A stretch of DNA of 8,943 nucleotides from an uncultured Clostridia bacterium. Its GTDB lineage: Bacteria > Bacillota > Clostridia > TANB77 > CAG-508. Location: assembly GCA_944390615.1 (NCBI GenBank), contig CALXRJ010000049.1, forward strand, positions 1 to 8,943, written 5' to 3'. The position numbers and the translations under genes are program-made. The notes under the pieces were generated by a model. It had not been told where the DNA came from. It was given only the letters and a program-made list of their open reading frames with translations, and ran no database searches. Positions within the stretch are counted from its first letter, which is position 1. Each line of letters opens with the position of its first letter. This document shows positions 1 to 7,600 of the stretch, one piece after another.

Positions 1-154
1 TAGGGAAAAAATAGAAAAAGGAATTTTATCCTTAGGAAAAGAAGAAATATCAAAAATAATAGAAGAAGATGGCAAAATAGATGCCGAATGTCATTTTTGT
101 CATAAAAAATATCATTTTACAGAAGAAGATTTAAAAAAGTTAGTTGACCTTTAA
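1..154 (+). CDS. hslO: Hsp33 redox chaperone, C-terminal end (partial)
   Basis: The window opens inside this gene; codons begin at base 2 and run about 50 residues to TAA at 152-154. The peptide starts REKIEKGILSLGKEEI and carries CHFC (bases 89-100) followed by KKYHFTEEDL. This is the conserved end of Hsp33, a cytoplasmic holdase chaperone activated by oxidation. Its C-terminal redox switch binds zinc through a CxC and a CxxC motif. Only the CxxC half is visible here; the CxC should lie just upstream of base 1. The tail ends at the usual place for the family and shows no damage. The next gene starts 45 bp downstream on the same strand, so co-transcription is plausible. Identification rests on motif and sequence resemblance and is strong despite the short length. 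Confidence 0.92.
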   Translation, partial: REKIEKGILSLGKEEISKIIEEDGKIDAECHFCHKKYHFTEEDLKKLVDL

Positions 155-199
155 AAATGGACAAGAACAGAAAAAGCAAAACAAAAAAGGAGCAAAAAA

Positions 200-700
200 A
201 TGATAATTGATAAAATAGAAGAATTTTGTTTGAAGATATTGGAAAAGATAGGATTAAAAGCTTTAGCTGAATGGTACAGAAAACACCAAGAAGGAATGCG
301 ATATTTAGTATTTGGAGCATTAACAACAGTTGTTAATATCATAACTTATACGATTTTGGCATCACTTATATTAAGAGGAATTGAAAATGATTCGGTAAGA
401 GTCAATGTTAGTGAAATTATCGCATTTATTGTATCTGTCATTTTTGCTTATGTTACGAATAAACGATATGTGTTTAATAGCAAAACAAATGGATTTAAAG
501 ATTTCATAAGAGAAATTGCATCATTTTTTAGCTGTAGAATTTTGACAGAAATTATTAGTATTTTAATGATGAATGCAGCAGTATGGTTAAGTATCAATGA
601 TATTTTAATGAAAGTTATATCCAATATCGTGGTAATTATTTTAAATTTTGTATTTAGCAAAATTTGGATTTTTAAGGGAAAACAAAAGACCGAGTCTTAA
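200..700 (+). CDS. GtrA family membrane protein
   Basis: A 166-residue protein with a charged amphipathic N-terminus (about 1-30) and four hydrophobic segments, at roughly 34-58, 70-86, 106-128 and 137-155. The arrangement, the NKRYVF motif (87-92) after the second segment and NFVFSKIWIF (149-158) in the last are typical of the GtrA/DPMS-type small membrane proteins. Family members are thought to help move lipid-linked sugars across the cytoplasmic membrane, or act as accessory subunits of polyprenyl-glycosyltransferases. No glycosyltransferase lies beside it here, so its substrate cannot be stated. The start is supported by AAGGAG at 187-192, 7 bp before ATG. The family core begins near residue 33 (MRYLVFGALTT), so the first 30 residues are an extension that is common in clostridial members. 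It ends 33 bp before the ATPase gene. Confidence 0.88.
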   Translation: MIIDKIEEFCLKILEKIGLKALAEWYRKHQEGMRYLVFGALTTVVNIITYTILASLILRGIENDSVRVNVSEIIAFIVSVIFAYVTNKRYVFNSKTNGFKDFIREIASFFSCRILTEIISILMMNAAVWLSINDILMKVISNIVVIILNFVFSKIWIFKGKQKTES

Positions 701-709
701 TGGTCTTAA
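686..709 (+). repeat. Short overlapping inverted/direct repeats at gtrA 3' end
   Basis: AAGACC (686-691) is the exact inverse of GGTCTT (702-707). AAGAC (686-690) can alternatively pair with GTCTT (694-698) across a 3-base loop. GTCTTAA is also directly repeated (694-700 and 703-709). The structure spans the gtrA stop codon. It is followed by an A-run and the ATPase Shine-Dalgarno rather than by a T-run, so it does not look like an intrinsic terminator in the + direction. It could be a weak RNA hairpin between two co-transcribed genes, or chance. Confidence 0.3.
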
Positions 710-733
710 GCTAAAAAAAAAGGAGGAATAAGT

Positions 734-3469
734 ATGCCAGAAAAATGGTTTCATAAAACAGTAGAAGAGGTAGAAAAAGAGTTATCTACTGATATTAAGA
801 ATGGTTTAAGTGAAGCAGAGGTTAACAAAAGAATTGCTAAATATGGATTAAATGAATTAAAAGGAGAAAAGAAAAAATCTTTATTTGTAAAATTTTTAGA
901 ACAATTTAAAGATTTTATGATTATTGTCTTAATTGTGGCAGCAATTCTATCAGGAGCTATTTCAGTAGCACAAGGGGAGGCAATTACCGACTCAATTATT
1001 ATTTTAATTGTAGTAATTGTAAATGCTATCATTGGAGTTGCCCAAGAAGCAAAAGCAGAAAAGTCTTTAGAGGCGTTGCAAGAACTAAGTGGCTATGAAG
1101 CAAAAGTAATTCGAAACGGAAAAATGGAAGTAATATCTGCCAAAGAGTTAGTGCCTGGCGATATAGTTGTATTAGAAACAGGAGACTATGTTCCAGCAGA
1201 TTTAAGAATTATAGAAGCCATCAATTTAAAATCACAAGAGGCATCCTTAACAGGAGAATCTGTTCCCGTTGAAAAACAAGCCAGCAAAATAGAAGAAGAG
1301 GAAGTACCAATTGGAGATAGAACCAATATGTTATTTTCTTCTAGTTTAATAACTTATGGTAGAGGAAAAGCAACTGTTGTCGAAACAGCCATGACGACTG
1401 AAGTTGGAAAAATAGCAAGTATGTTATCAAACCAAGAAGAAAAGGAGACCCCTCTACAACAAAAATTAAATAATTTAGGAAAAACATTAGGAATTGTAGC
1501 TTTAATCATATGTGCTATCATTTTTGCAGCAGGCATTATACAAGGAAAACCAGCTATTTCTATGTTTATGACAGCAGTAAGTTTGGCTGTTGCAGCAATT
1601 CCAGAAGGATTAGCAGCAGTATCTACCATTGTATTAGCCATTGGTGTGCAAAAAATGGTTAAGAAAAATGCGATTGTAAAGCATTTACCAGCTGTTGAAA
1701 CTTTAGGAAGCAGTTCTGTTATTTGTTCTGATAAAACAGGAACTTTAACACAAAATAAAATGACTGTTCAAAAAATGTTTGTTAATAATCATGTTTATGA
1801 CATGGTCAATATGGATGAAATTACAAAATACGAAAATGCCAACCAAGAAATTAAACTTTTAGTTTATAATGGAATGTTATGTAATGATACCAAAATTAGT
1901 GAAGATAATAAACTAACAGGAGATCCAACAGAAACAGCTTTAGTAGATATTGCTTTAAAACTAGGTTTTACCAAAAATATTTATGAACAAATGCCAAGAG
2001 TAGATGAAGTACCATTTGATTCAGATAGAAAATTAATGACAACAGTTCATAAAGTAAATGATAAATATATGGTATTTACCAAAGGTGGAATTGATGAACT
2101 ACTTTCTATTTGTAATGCTTATGTAGAAAATGGAAAACAAAGTTCAGACTTGCAAACATATAAAACTAGAATTGCAGAAGTTAATGAAACTATGGCAAAA
2201 GATGCCTTAAGAGTATTAGGATTTGCCTATAAAGAATTAGATTACAAACCACAAAAAGAAGAACTAGAAAAAAATTTAATTTTTGTAGGTATGTATGGAA
2301 TGATTGACCCACCAAGAGAAGAAGCAAAAGAAGCAGTAGAAAAATGTAAATCAGCTGGTATTAAAACTGTTATGATAACAGGTGACCACAAAATTACCGC
2401 AACAGCAATTGCAAAAAAATTAGGAATTCTAGAAAAAGAAGAAGAAGCTATAACAGGAGTAGAGTTGGATAAATTATCAGATGAGCAATTAGAAAAAAAT
2501 ATCAGAAATTACTCTGTTTATGCAAGAGTTGCACCAGAACATAAAGTTCGTATTGTAAAAGCTTGGCAAAAACAAGGAGAAGTAGTTGCCATGACAGGAG
2601 ATGGTGTAAATGATAGTCCTGCTTTAAAACAAGCAGACATTGGTTGTGCAATGGGAATTGTAGGAACAGATGTTGCTAAAGAAGCAGCAGATGTTATTTT
2701 AACAGATGATAATTTTGCAACAGTGGTATCTAGTGTAGAAGAAGGAAGAAGAATTTATGATAATATCTTAAAAGTAATCCAATTCTTACTATCCAGTAAC
2801 ATAGGAGAAATTGTAGTTCTACTTTTAGCTACGCTTGGCACTTCGCTTTTCTCAAAATGGTTTGGCATTGCAGATATTGCCCATCTTGAAATATTATTAC
2901 CAATCCATATTTTATGGATTAACTTAATTACAGATTCACTACCAGCTTTAGCACTAGCTTTTGATCCTGCAAATGATGGCATTATGGAAAGAAAGCCGAT
3001 TAAATCCAGCAAGGGGATCTTTACCAAATCAATGGTTTATAGAATTATCTACCAAGGTGTAATGGTAGGATTATTAACCTTAGCAGCATTTATGATTGGA
3101 TTAGCCACAACACATGAACCAATTGATGGTTTAACATTAGATGAAACCAAAATAGAAGTTGGTCAAACAATGGCATTTGTTACATTAGCTTTATCAGAAT
3201 TAGTACATGTATTTAATATTAGAGATAATAAAAGATCTGTATTTAAAACAAAAGTATTTAATAATAAAACATTAATTGGAGCTATTATATTGTCTGCAGC
3301 ATTAATGTTTGTTGTATTACTTGTACCAGCCTTAAGAAACGTATTTAGCATACCAATTTTACCAGTTGGAAATATTGTTGAAATTATCGCTTTAGTTTTT
3401 GCACCACTTGTCATTGTTGAAATTTTCAAATTATTAGGTATTAATTCATTAAAGGATGAAAAAGAATAG
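734..3469 (+). CDS. SERCA-type (P-IIA) cation-transporting P-type ATPase, probably Ca2+ export
   Basis: A complete 911-residue P-II ATPase that uses ATP to move a cation, most likely Ca2+, across the cytoplasmic membrane. In order: N-terminal cation-ATPase domain (about 1-55); M1-M2 (about 61-105); actuator domain with TGES at 173-176; M3-M4 with PEGL at 290-293; phosphorylation motif DKTGTLT with Asp333; nucleotide domain with FTKGG at 448-452; TGD at 549-551; hinge TGDGVND at 621-627; then M5-M10 in the last 240 residues. Ca2+-site residues known from SERCA are mostly present: the M4 Glu (291), M5 Asn689 and Glu692 (SSNIGE), and M6 Asn730, Thr733 and Asp734 (NLITD). The M8 Glu (SERCA E908) seems absent; an Asn near 832 aligns there by eye. 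AGGAGG at 721-726 sits 7 bp before ATG. Ion specificity is inferred from these motifs; Mn2+ or another divalent ion is not excluded. Confidence 0.93.
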   Translation: MPEKWFHKTVEEVEKELSTDIKNGLSEAEVNKRIAKYGLNELKGEKKKSLFVKFLEQFKDFMIIVLIVAAILSGAISVAQGEAITDSIIILIVVIVNAIIGVAQEAKAEKSLEALQELSGYEAKVIRNGKMEVISAKELVPGDIVVLETGDYVPADLRIIEAINLKSQEASLTGESVPVEKQASKIEEEEVPIGDRTNMLFSSSLITYGRGKATVVETAMTTEVGKIASMLSNQEEKETPLQQKLNNLGKTLGIVALIICAIIFAAGIIQGKPAISMFMTAVSLAVAAIPEGLAAVSTIVLAIGVQKMVKKNAIVKHLPAVETLGSSSVICSDKTGTLTQNKMTVQKMFVNNHVYDMVNMDEITKYENANQEIKLLVYNGMLCNDTKISEDNKLTGDPTETALVDIALKLGFTKNIYEQMPRVDEVPFDSDRKLMTTVHKVNDKYMVFTKGGIDELLSICNAYVENGKQSSDLQTYKTRIAEVNETMAKDALRVLGFAYKELDYKPQKEELEKNLIFVGMYGMIDPPREEAKEAVEKCKSAGIKTVMITGDHKITATAIAKKLGILEKEEEAITGVELDKLSDEQLEKNIRNYSVYARVAPEHKVRIVKAWQKQGEVVAMTGDGVNDSPALKQADIGCAMGIVGTDVAKEAADVILTDDNFATVVSSVEEGRRIYDNILKVIQFLLSSNIGEIVVLLLATLGTSLFSKWFGIADIAHLEILLPIHILWINLITDSLPALALAFDPANDGIMERKPIKSSKGIFTKSMVYRIIYQGVMVGLLTLAAFMIGLATTHEPIDGLTLDETKIEVGQTMAFVTLALSELVHVFNIRDNKRSVFKTKVFNNKTLIGAIILSAALMFVVLLVPALRNVFSIPILPVGNIVEIIALVFAPLVIVEIFKLLGINSLKDEKE

Positions 3470-3492
3470 TCATATAGATTTGGAAAAAATGA

Positions 3493-3521
3493 TTGACTTT
3501 CTTTGTGAAAAAGTATATACT
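3493..3521 (+). promoter_or_regulatory. Sigma-A type promoter for the NlpC/P60-comEC unit
   Basis: TTGACT (3493-3498) and TATACT (3516-3521) are each one base from the -35 and -10 consensus and are separated by exactly 17 bp. Transcription would start near 3528, giving a leader of about 30 bases before the ATG at 3559. AGGAG at 3548-3552 lies 6 bp before that ATG. comEC follows only 25 bp after the first gene, so this promoter probably serves both. Confidence 0.72.
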
Positions 3522-3558
3522 ACGTTTATTGAAAAAAGTAGAAAAATAGGAGAAGCTT

Positions 3559-5052
3559 ATGAAGCAAAAAATTAAAAAAGTACTAATAATAGCAATATAC
3601 CTAGGATGCCTGTTATTCCATACAAAAGTATATGGCGTAACAGGAATAACTACAAATGAAACAACTAGATTAAGAAGAGAAGCTTCCACAAATTCAGATA
3701 CCATTATTTTAATTTCTCAGGATACAGAAGTGGAAATTGCAGGAGAAGAAGGCGACTGGTATCAAGTAACTTATGCAGGCTATACAGGGTATATCAGAAA
3801 AGACATGTTATCAGTAGAAGGTTCTGATGCCAATGCAACAACAGCGGAAAACAATACACAAGCAGAAACCAATACGACAGATACGAATAGTCAAACAGAA
3901 AACAATACGACAGATAGCAATACGCAAACAGAAACCAATACAACAGTAACAGACGATAATACGCAAAATACAACCACAACTGAAAATAATCAGCAAACAG
4001 CCAATGAAGTAGAAAATGGAGCAACTGTAGAAGAACAAGCAAATGAATTAACCATTGGTTATACAGGAAAAATAATTGCCAGTTTAGAAATCAAAATATT
4101 ACCAACCATCAATTCAAGTATTATAGCAACCATCGGTGAAAATACAAATTTTACCATAACCGATCAAATCAACAAATGGTGTTATATAGAAACAGAAAAT
4201 AACGAAGGGTGGGTATTACTGAGTAAAGTAGAAGCCAATCGAGAAAAAGACGTGGCAACCTCAAGCCAAGAAACAGAAGAAGAAAAAAATACAGAAACAG
4301 ACGAGTTAGAAACAACAGAAACAAGTGCAGAAACAGTAGAGGAAGAACAGCCAAAAATCCAATATGTTTCAGCAGAAACCTTAAATGTAAGGGAAAGCAC
4401 AGATAACAATGCTAGTATTGTTGCACAATTAGAATTAAATACACAAGTAACGGTGGAAGAGGTAGTAGATAGTACATGGTCTAAAATTACAGCCAATGGT
4501 GTAACCGGCTATGTAGCAAGCAAATATTTATCAGATACCCAAATCACCAATTCTTCCAGAAGTGAAACCATAACAAGAGGAGACGAAAACCAAGAAGCTA
4601 ATCATGAAGAAGCAGAGAGAAAAGAAAACACGGAAGTAGCAGAGACTACAGAAGAACCAACACAAACATCTAGTGTAACAGGAACAGATGTAGCATCTTA
4701 TGCCAAACAATATTTAGGATATAAATATGTATCTGGTGGAGCCACGCCATCTGTGGGATTTGATTGTTCTGGATTTACTTATTATGTATACAAACATTTT
4801 GGCATTACATTAAGTAGAACATCATCAGCACAAGCTTCTAATGGCAGAGCAGTTAACAAAGACAATTTACAAGCAGGAGATTTAATCATTTTTAATAATT
4901 CATCCAATTCTGCAATTGGTCATGTAGGAATTTATATTGGTGGAAATAACTTCATACATGCAGCTAATGCCACAAAAGGTGTTATTACAACCTCTGTGTC
5001 AAATAGCTATTATCAAGCAAGATATGTTTCTGCAAGGAGAATTATTTATTAA
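3559..5052 (+). CDS. Secreted SH3-domain NlpC/P60 peptidoglycan hydrolase
   Basis: A 497-residue exported cell-wall enzyme. Residues 1-26 form a Lys-rich start plus hydrophobic core ending near VYG, a Sec signal peptide. Three bacterial SH3-like repeats follow: about 27-86, 164-225 (the most diverged) and 267-326, each ending in a GYI/GWV/GYV type motif. They are joined by Thr/Asn/Gln/Glu-rich linkers (about 90-160, 230-265 and 328-375). The C-terminal NlpC/P60 domain (about 376-497) has the catalytic Cys403 in FDCSGF, His455 in GHVGIYIG and a polar third position at His467 (FIHAAN). Such enzymes cleave D-Glu/DAP-type bonds in stem peptides, with SH3 domains binding the wall. A start at ATG 3559 is supported by AGGAG 6 bp upstream. 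Its role could be wall remodelling or cell separation; sequence alone does not distinguish these. Confidence 0.92.
   Translation: MKQKIKKVLIIAIYLGCLLFHTKVYGVTGITTNETTRLRREASTNSDTIILISQDTEVEIAGEEGDWYQVTYAGYTGYIRKDMLSVEGSDANATTAENNTQAETNTTDTNSQTENNTTDSNTQTETNTTVTDDNTQNTTTTENNQQTANEVENGATVEEQANELTIGYTGKIIASLEIKILPTINSSIIATIGENTNFTITDQINKWCYIETENNEGWVLLSKVEANREKDVATSSQETEEEKNTETDELETTETSAETVEEEQPKIQYVSAETLNVRESTDNNASIVAQLELNTQVTVEEVVDSTWSKITANGVTGYVASKYLSDTQITNSSRSETITRGDENQEANHEEAERKENTEVAETTEEPTQTSSVTGTDVASYAKQYLGYKYVSGGATPSVGFDCSGFTYYVYKHFGITLSRTSSAQASNGRAVNKDNLQAGDLIIFNNSSNSAIGHVGIYIGGNNFIHAANATKGVITTSVSNSYYQARYVSARRIIY
3862..3966 (+). repeat. 11-residue (33-bp) tandem repeats in the SH3 linker
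   Basis: Inside the first linker of the NlpC/P60 gene the coding sequence repeats about three times. The units are AETNTTDTNSQ (residues 102-112), TENNTTDSNTQ (113-123) and TETNTTVTDDNTQ (124-136, two residues longer), with a partial unit before them. At DNA level the shared core is a CAAACAGAAA..CAATACGACAGAT-like block. A tandem array like this can change copy number and so alter linker length between strains. Confidence 0.75.
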
Positions 5053-5067
5053 AAAATAAAAAAATTG

Positions 5068-5074
5068 AAGGAGG
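5068..5074 (+). promoter_or_regulatory. Shine-Dalgarno that fixes the comEC start
   Basis: AAGGAGG, a perfect match to the 16S tail, lies just before ATG 5078. The spacer is short (3 bp from the last G). It matters because this ATG opens a frame that hits CGG after 12 codons and, without a +1 shift, TAA at 5150-5152. The later ATG at 5121, which opens the long triplet frame, has no Shine-Dalgarno before it. Confidence 0.85.
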
Positions 5075-5077
5075 AAT

Positions 5078-7572
5078 ATGCTAGAAAACAGAAAAGTTTT
5101 AACAGCAGTTCTTCGGATATATGATAGGAATTATAATGGGGCTATATTGTAACATCAGTATAGTCCTTTTTTATGTATTTTTCTATATAGTTTATCTGAT
5201 GAATAGCAACCAAAAAAGAAAAAAAGAATTTCAATTATTTTCATTAAGAAGATATATTAGATACGGAAAAATTATTTTTTCTAAAAAAGTGATTAAAATC
5301 ATCATCATTTTTTCAATTATATCCAATACAATTACCTTATATCAAAATAATCAATATAAAAATTTATATCAAAATCTTGATAACCAAAATTGTGAATTAG
5401 TTGGTATGGTAGTATCAATAGAAGAAGAAAGATATAAAGTAAAAATTGAAAATCAACCCTATCAAAAGACTTATATCTATTTATATTTTAATGAAAATTT
5501 AGACATAGCATATGGGGACCAAATCATTTTTAAGGGCGTTTTTGCAAGTCCACAAAAACGTTCCAATTACAAAGGTTTTGATTATGCAAATTATTTAAAA
5601 ACAAAAAAGATATATGGTACGGTAAAAGCAGAAAGTGTAAAAATAATGGCTAAAAATAAAGGAAATCAAATGATAACATATGCAAACAAGTTAAAGGAAA
5701 AATTAAAAGAAAGAATTGAAAGAATTAATCTTTCCCAAGAAGAAAAAGCAATGTTGAAAGGAATCTTACTAGGTGATATAACAGAGATTTCAGAAGATAC
5801 CATAAGTGATTTTTCAAAAAGTAGTATTTTACACATTTTATCCGTATCTGGTATGCATATATCTTATATCATAATTGTTTCTGGTTTTATTTTCGAAAAA
5901 GGTTTTGGAAAGCATTTTTCAAAACTAATCACCAGTATGATTATTTTCATTTATATGGCGATCTTAAATTTTACACCATCAGTTGCTAGAGCGGGTATTT
6001 GTGGCATAATTTTTACTTTATCCAATTTCTTTTATCGAAAAAACGATGTATGGGAAAGTTTAGCAGTAGCATTGTTTGCTATTTTACTCTATAACCCCTT
6101 TTTACTACAAGACATAGGTTTAGAACTTTCCTTTGCAGGAACAATAGGAATTATTATTTTTCAAAAAACTTTCCAAAAATGGATAAATGATTTGTTAGAT
6201 CGAAAAAAACGAAAAGCTATTAGAAGAAATCAAAAATTAACCAAATGGATGATAAAAAATTTACAATCTCAAATAGGAAAATCAATTTTAGATGCTATAT
6301 TTGTAACCATTTCTGCTAACTTAATTCTTATGCCAATTTTATTAATTACTTTTCATACCATAAGTCTCACAAGTTTACTAGTAAGTATATTAACAAGTTT
6401 TATAGTAGGACCTATTATGATTTTAGGGTTAATTGTTATGATGATAAGAATCAGTTTCTTAGAAACCATACTACATATTTTTCTGAAATTATTGATAAAT
6501 ATGGCCAAATGGGGGAGCCACCTACCATTTAATCAAATTTATTTGATAACACCAAGTATTTTTACGATTATAATTTTTTATAGTTTCCTTTTCCTCTTAA
6601 ATGAAATGATAACTATAAAATTAGAAAAAAATCCAAGTATGTTTCAAAAAAGAATAAAGAATTTAATTTATGTAGCGAAATATAAATGGAAGTCTCATAA
6701 AAAGAAAGGGATAATAGTTATTTTAATTATTTGTTTCATCTTTCATTTTATTTCACTAGTTCCCAAAAATTTAAAAATATATTTTATTGATGTAGGGCAA
6801 GGGGATTGTAGTTTAATCATAACGCCAAGAAATCAATCCATTTTAATCGATGGAGGAGGAAGTGAATGGTCAGATTTTGACGTACGGAGAAAAAACATTG
6901 ATGCCATATTTATTAAATAGAAAAATAACAGTGATTGACTATATGTTTATCAGCCATTTTGATATCGACCATATTCGGACGGATTGTTCTTTATTATGGA
7001 AAATATGAAAGTAAAAAATTTAATTATTGCAAAACAAGCAGAAACATCCAATCATTTTGAGAAATTTTTAAGAACGGTAAAGGAAAAAAATATCAATTTG
7101 AAGGTAGTAGAAAAGGGGAATAAGATTTCAATTGAAAAAAATTTATATTTTCAAGTATTATGGCCAGATAGCTCAAATTTTATAAGTGAAAATGCATTAA
7201 ATAATAATGCTCTTGTTTGTAAGTTATATTATAAAAATTTTTCTTGTCTTTTTACAGGAGATATTGAGGAGGTAGCAGAAAAAGAAATCATTCAATTCTA
7301 TACGAATACAAATTTATTAAATTCCACTGTTTTAAAAGTTGCCCATCATGGTTCAAAAACATCTTCCACACAAGAATTTTTAGCATTGGTAAAACCTAAA
7401 ATTGCTTTGATAGGTGTAGGTAGCAATAATTTGTATGGTCATCCAAATACAGATGTATTAACAAGATTAAGTAATTTACGGAGTAAAAATTTATCGAACA
7501 GATGAGGATGGAGAAATTAGTTTGGTGGTAAATAGCAAAGGAAAAATCAGAGTCAAGAAATTTATTTATTAA
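5078..7572 (+). CDS. comEC: ComEC/Rec2 DNA-uptake channel, read through five in-frame CGGA (Gly) +1 sites
   Basis: ComEC forms the inner-membrane channel for single-stranded DNA during natural transformation. With one extra C removed at 5114, 6885, 6976, 6980 and 7479, the gene is a continuous 829-residue protein, close to the family's usual 750-850. Order: N-terminal membrane segments (13-40 and 65-83); soluble DUF4131-like region (about 100-205); Competence domain with LSVSGMH near 254-260 and many membrane helices to about 560; then the metallo-beta-lactamase domain starting FIDVGQGDC (about 569). That domain includes LIDGGG, FDVGEK (600-605), the metal site HFDIDH (626-631) followed by IGGL, then LFTGDIEE, VAHHGSKTSS and a C-terminal LGVKIYRTDEDG. 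In plain triplets the frame stops at 5152, 6920, 7008 and 7505, and the product lacks the metal site. No other lesion is visible and the codons are normal throughout. Translation mechanism is inference; decay or sequence error are alternatives. Confidence 0.88.
5114..5117 (+). other. CGGA site 1: +1 shift or quadruplet codon, Gly13
   Basis: From ATG 5078 the frame reads GCA GTT CTT then CGG A. Skipping C5114 gives GGA TAT ATG ATA GGA, hence AVLGYMIGIIMGLY, a good first membrane helix joined to the rest of ComEC. Without the shift a 24-residue peptide ends at TAA 5150-5152. The preceding codon CTT could not re-pair as TTC, so simple P-site slippage is unlikely. Confidence 0.85.
6885..6888 (+). 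other. CGGA site 2: +1 shift or quadruplet codon, Gly603
   Basis: The frame reads TTT GAC GTA then CGG A. Skipping C6885 gives GGA GAA AAA ACA and the expected ComEC stretch FDVGEKTLMPYLL. Unshifted translation ends at TAG 6918-6920, just before the metal-binding motif. Three ordinary GGA triplets in a row (6852-6860) lie only 24 bases upstream, so normal GGA decoding is also in use. Confidence 0.93.
6976..6979 (+). other. CGGA site 3: +1 shift or quadruplet codon, Gly633
   Basis: In the frame set by site 2, GAC CAT ATT is followed by CGG A. Skipping C6976 gives Gly633, the first Gly of the conserved DHIGG after the metal site. Without the shift translation ends at TGA 7006-7008. Confidence 0.93.
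6980..6983 (+). other. CGGA site 4: +1 shift or quadruplet codon, Gly634, adjacent to site 3
   Basis: Immediately after site 3 the frame again meets CGG A. Skipping C6980 gives GGA TTG TTC TTT ATT ATG, hence GGLFFIMENMKVKNLII, as expected for ComEC. Sites 3 and 4 form CGGACGGA, two consecutive four-base units. After this site the frame returns to that used before site 2, one codon longer. Confidence 0.93.
7479..7482 (+). other. CGGA site 5: +1 shift or quadruplet codon, Gly800
   Basis: The frame reads AGT AAT TTA then CGG A. Skipping C7479 gives GGA GTA AAA ATT TAT CGA ACA, hence LSNLGVKIYRTDEDGEISL, the usual ComEC C-terminal strand-turn region, and continues to TAA 7570-7572. Unshifted translation ends at TGA 7503-7505. 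Confidence 0.93.
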
Positions 7573-7600
7573 TAAAAATAAAAATTATAAAAATAGAAAA

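Noticed and set aside
3486..3515. Terminator hairpin after the ATPase gene
   Set aside because: Only a weak, interrupted A/T pairing (ACTTT with AAAGT-like bases) and no GC stem or T-run; the stretch is better explained by the promoter.
3559..3660. Lipoprotein signal at Cys17 (YLGC) in the NlpC/P60 protein
   Set aside because: Position -3 is Tyr and the hydrophobic core continues after the Cys, so ordinary signal peptidase cleavage near residue 26 is more likely.
5078..7572. comEC as a plain pseudogene, or as two separate genes (5121-6920 and 6984-7505)
   Set aside because: The pieces join into a full family-length protein by five changes of one identical kind, with no other damage. Neither fragment start has a ribosome binding site. 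Decay cannot be fully excluded without read and comparative data.
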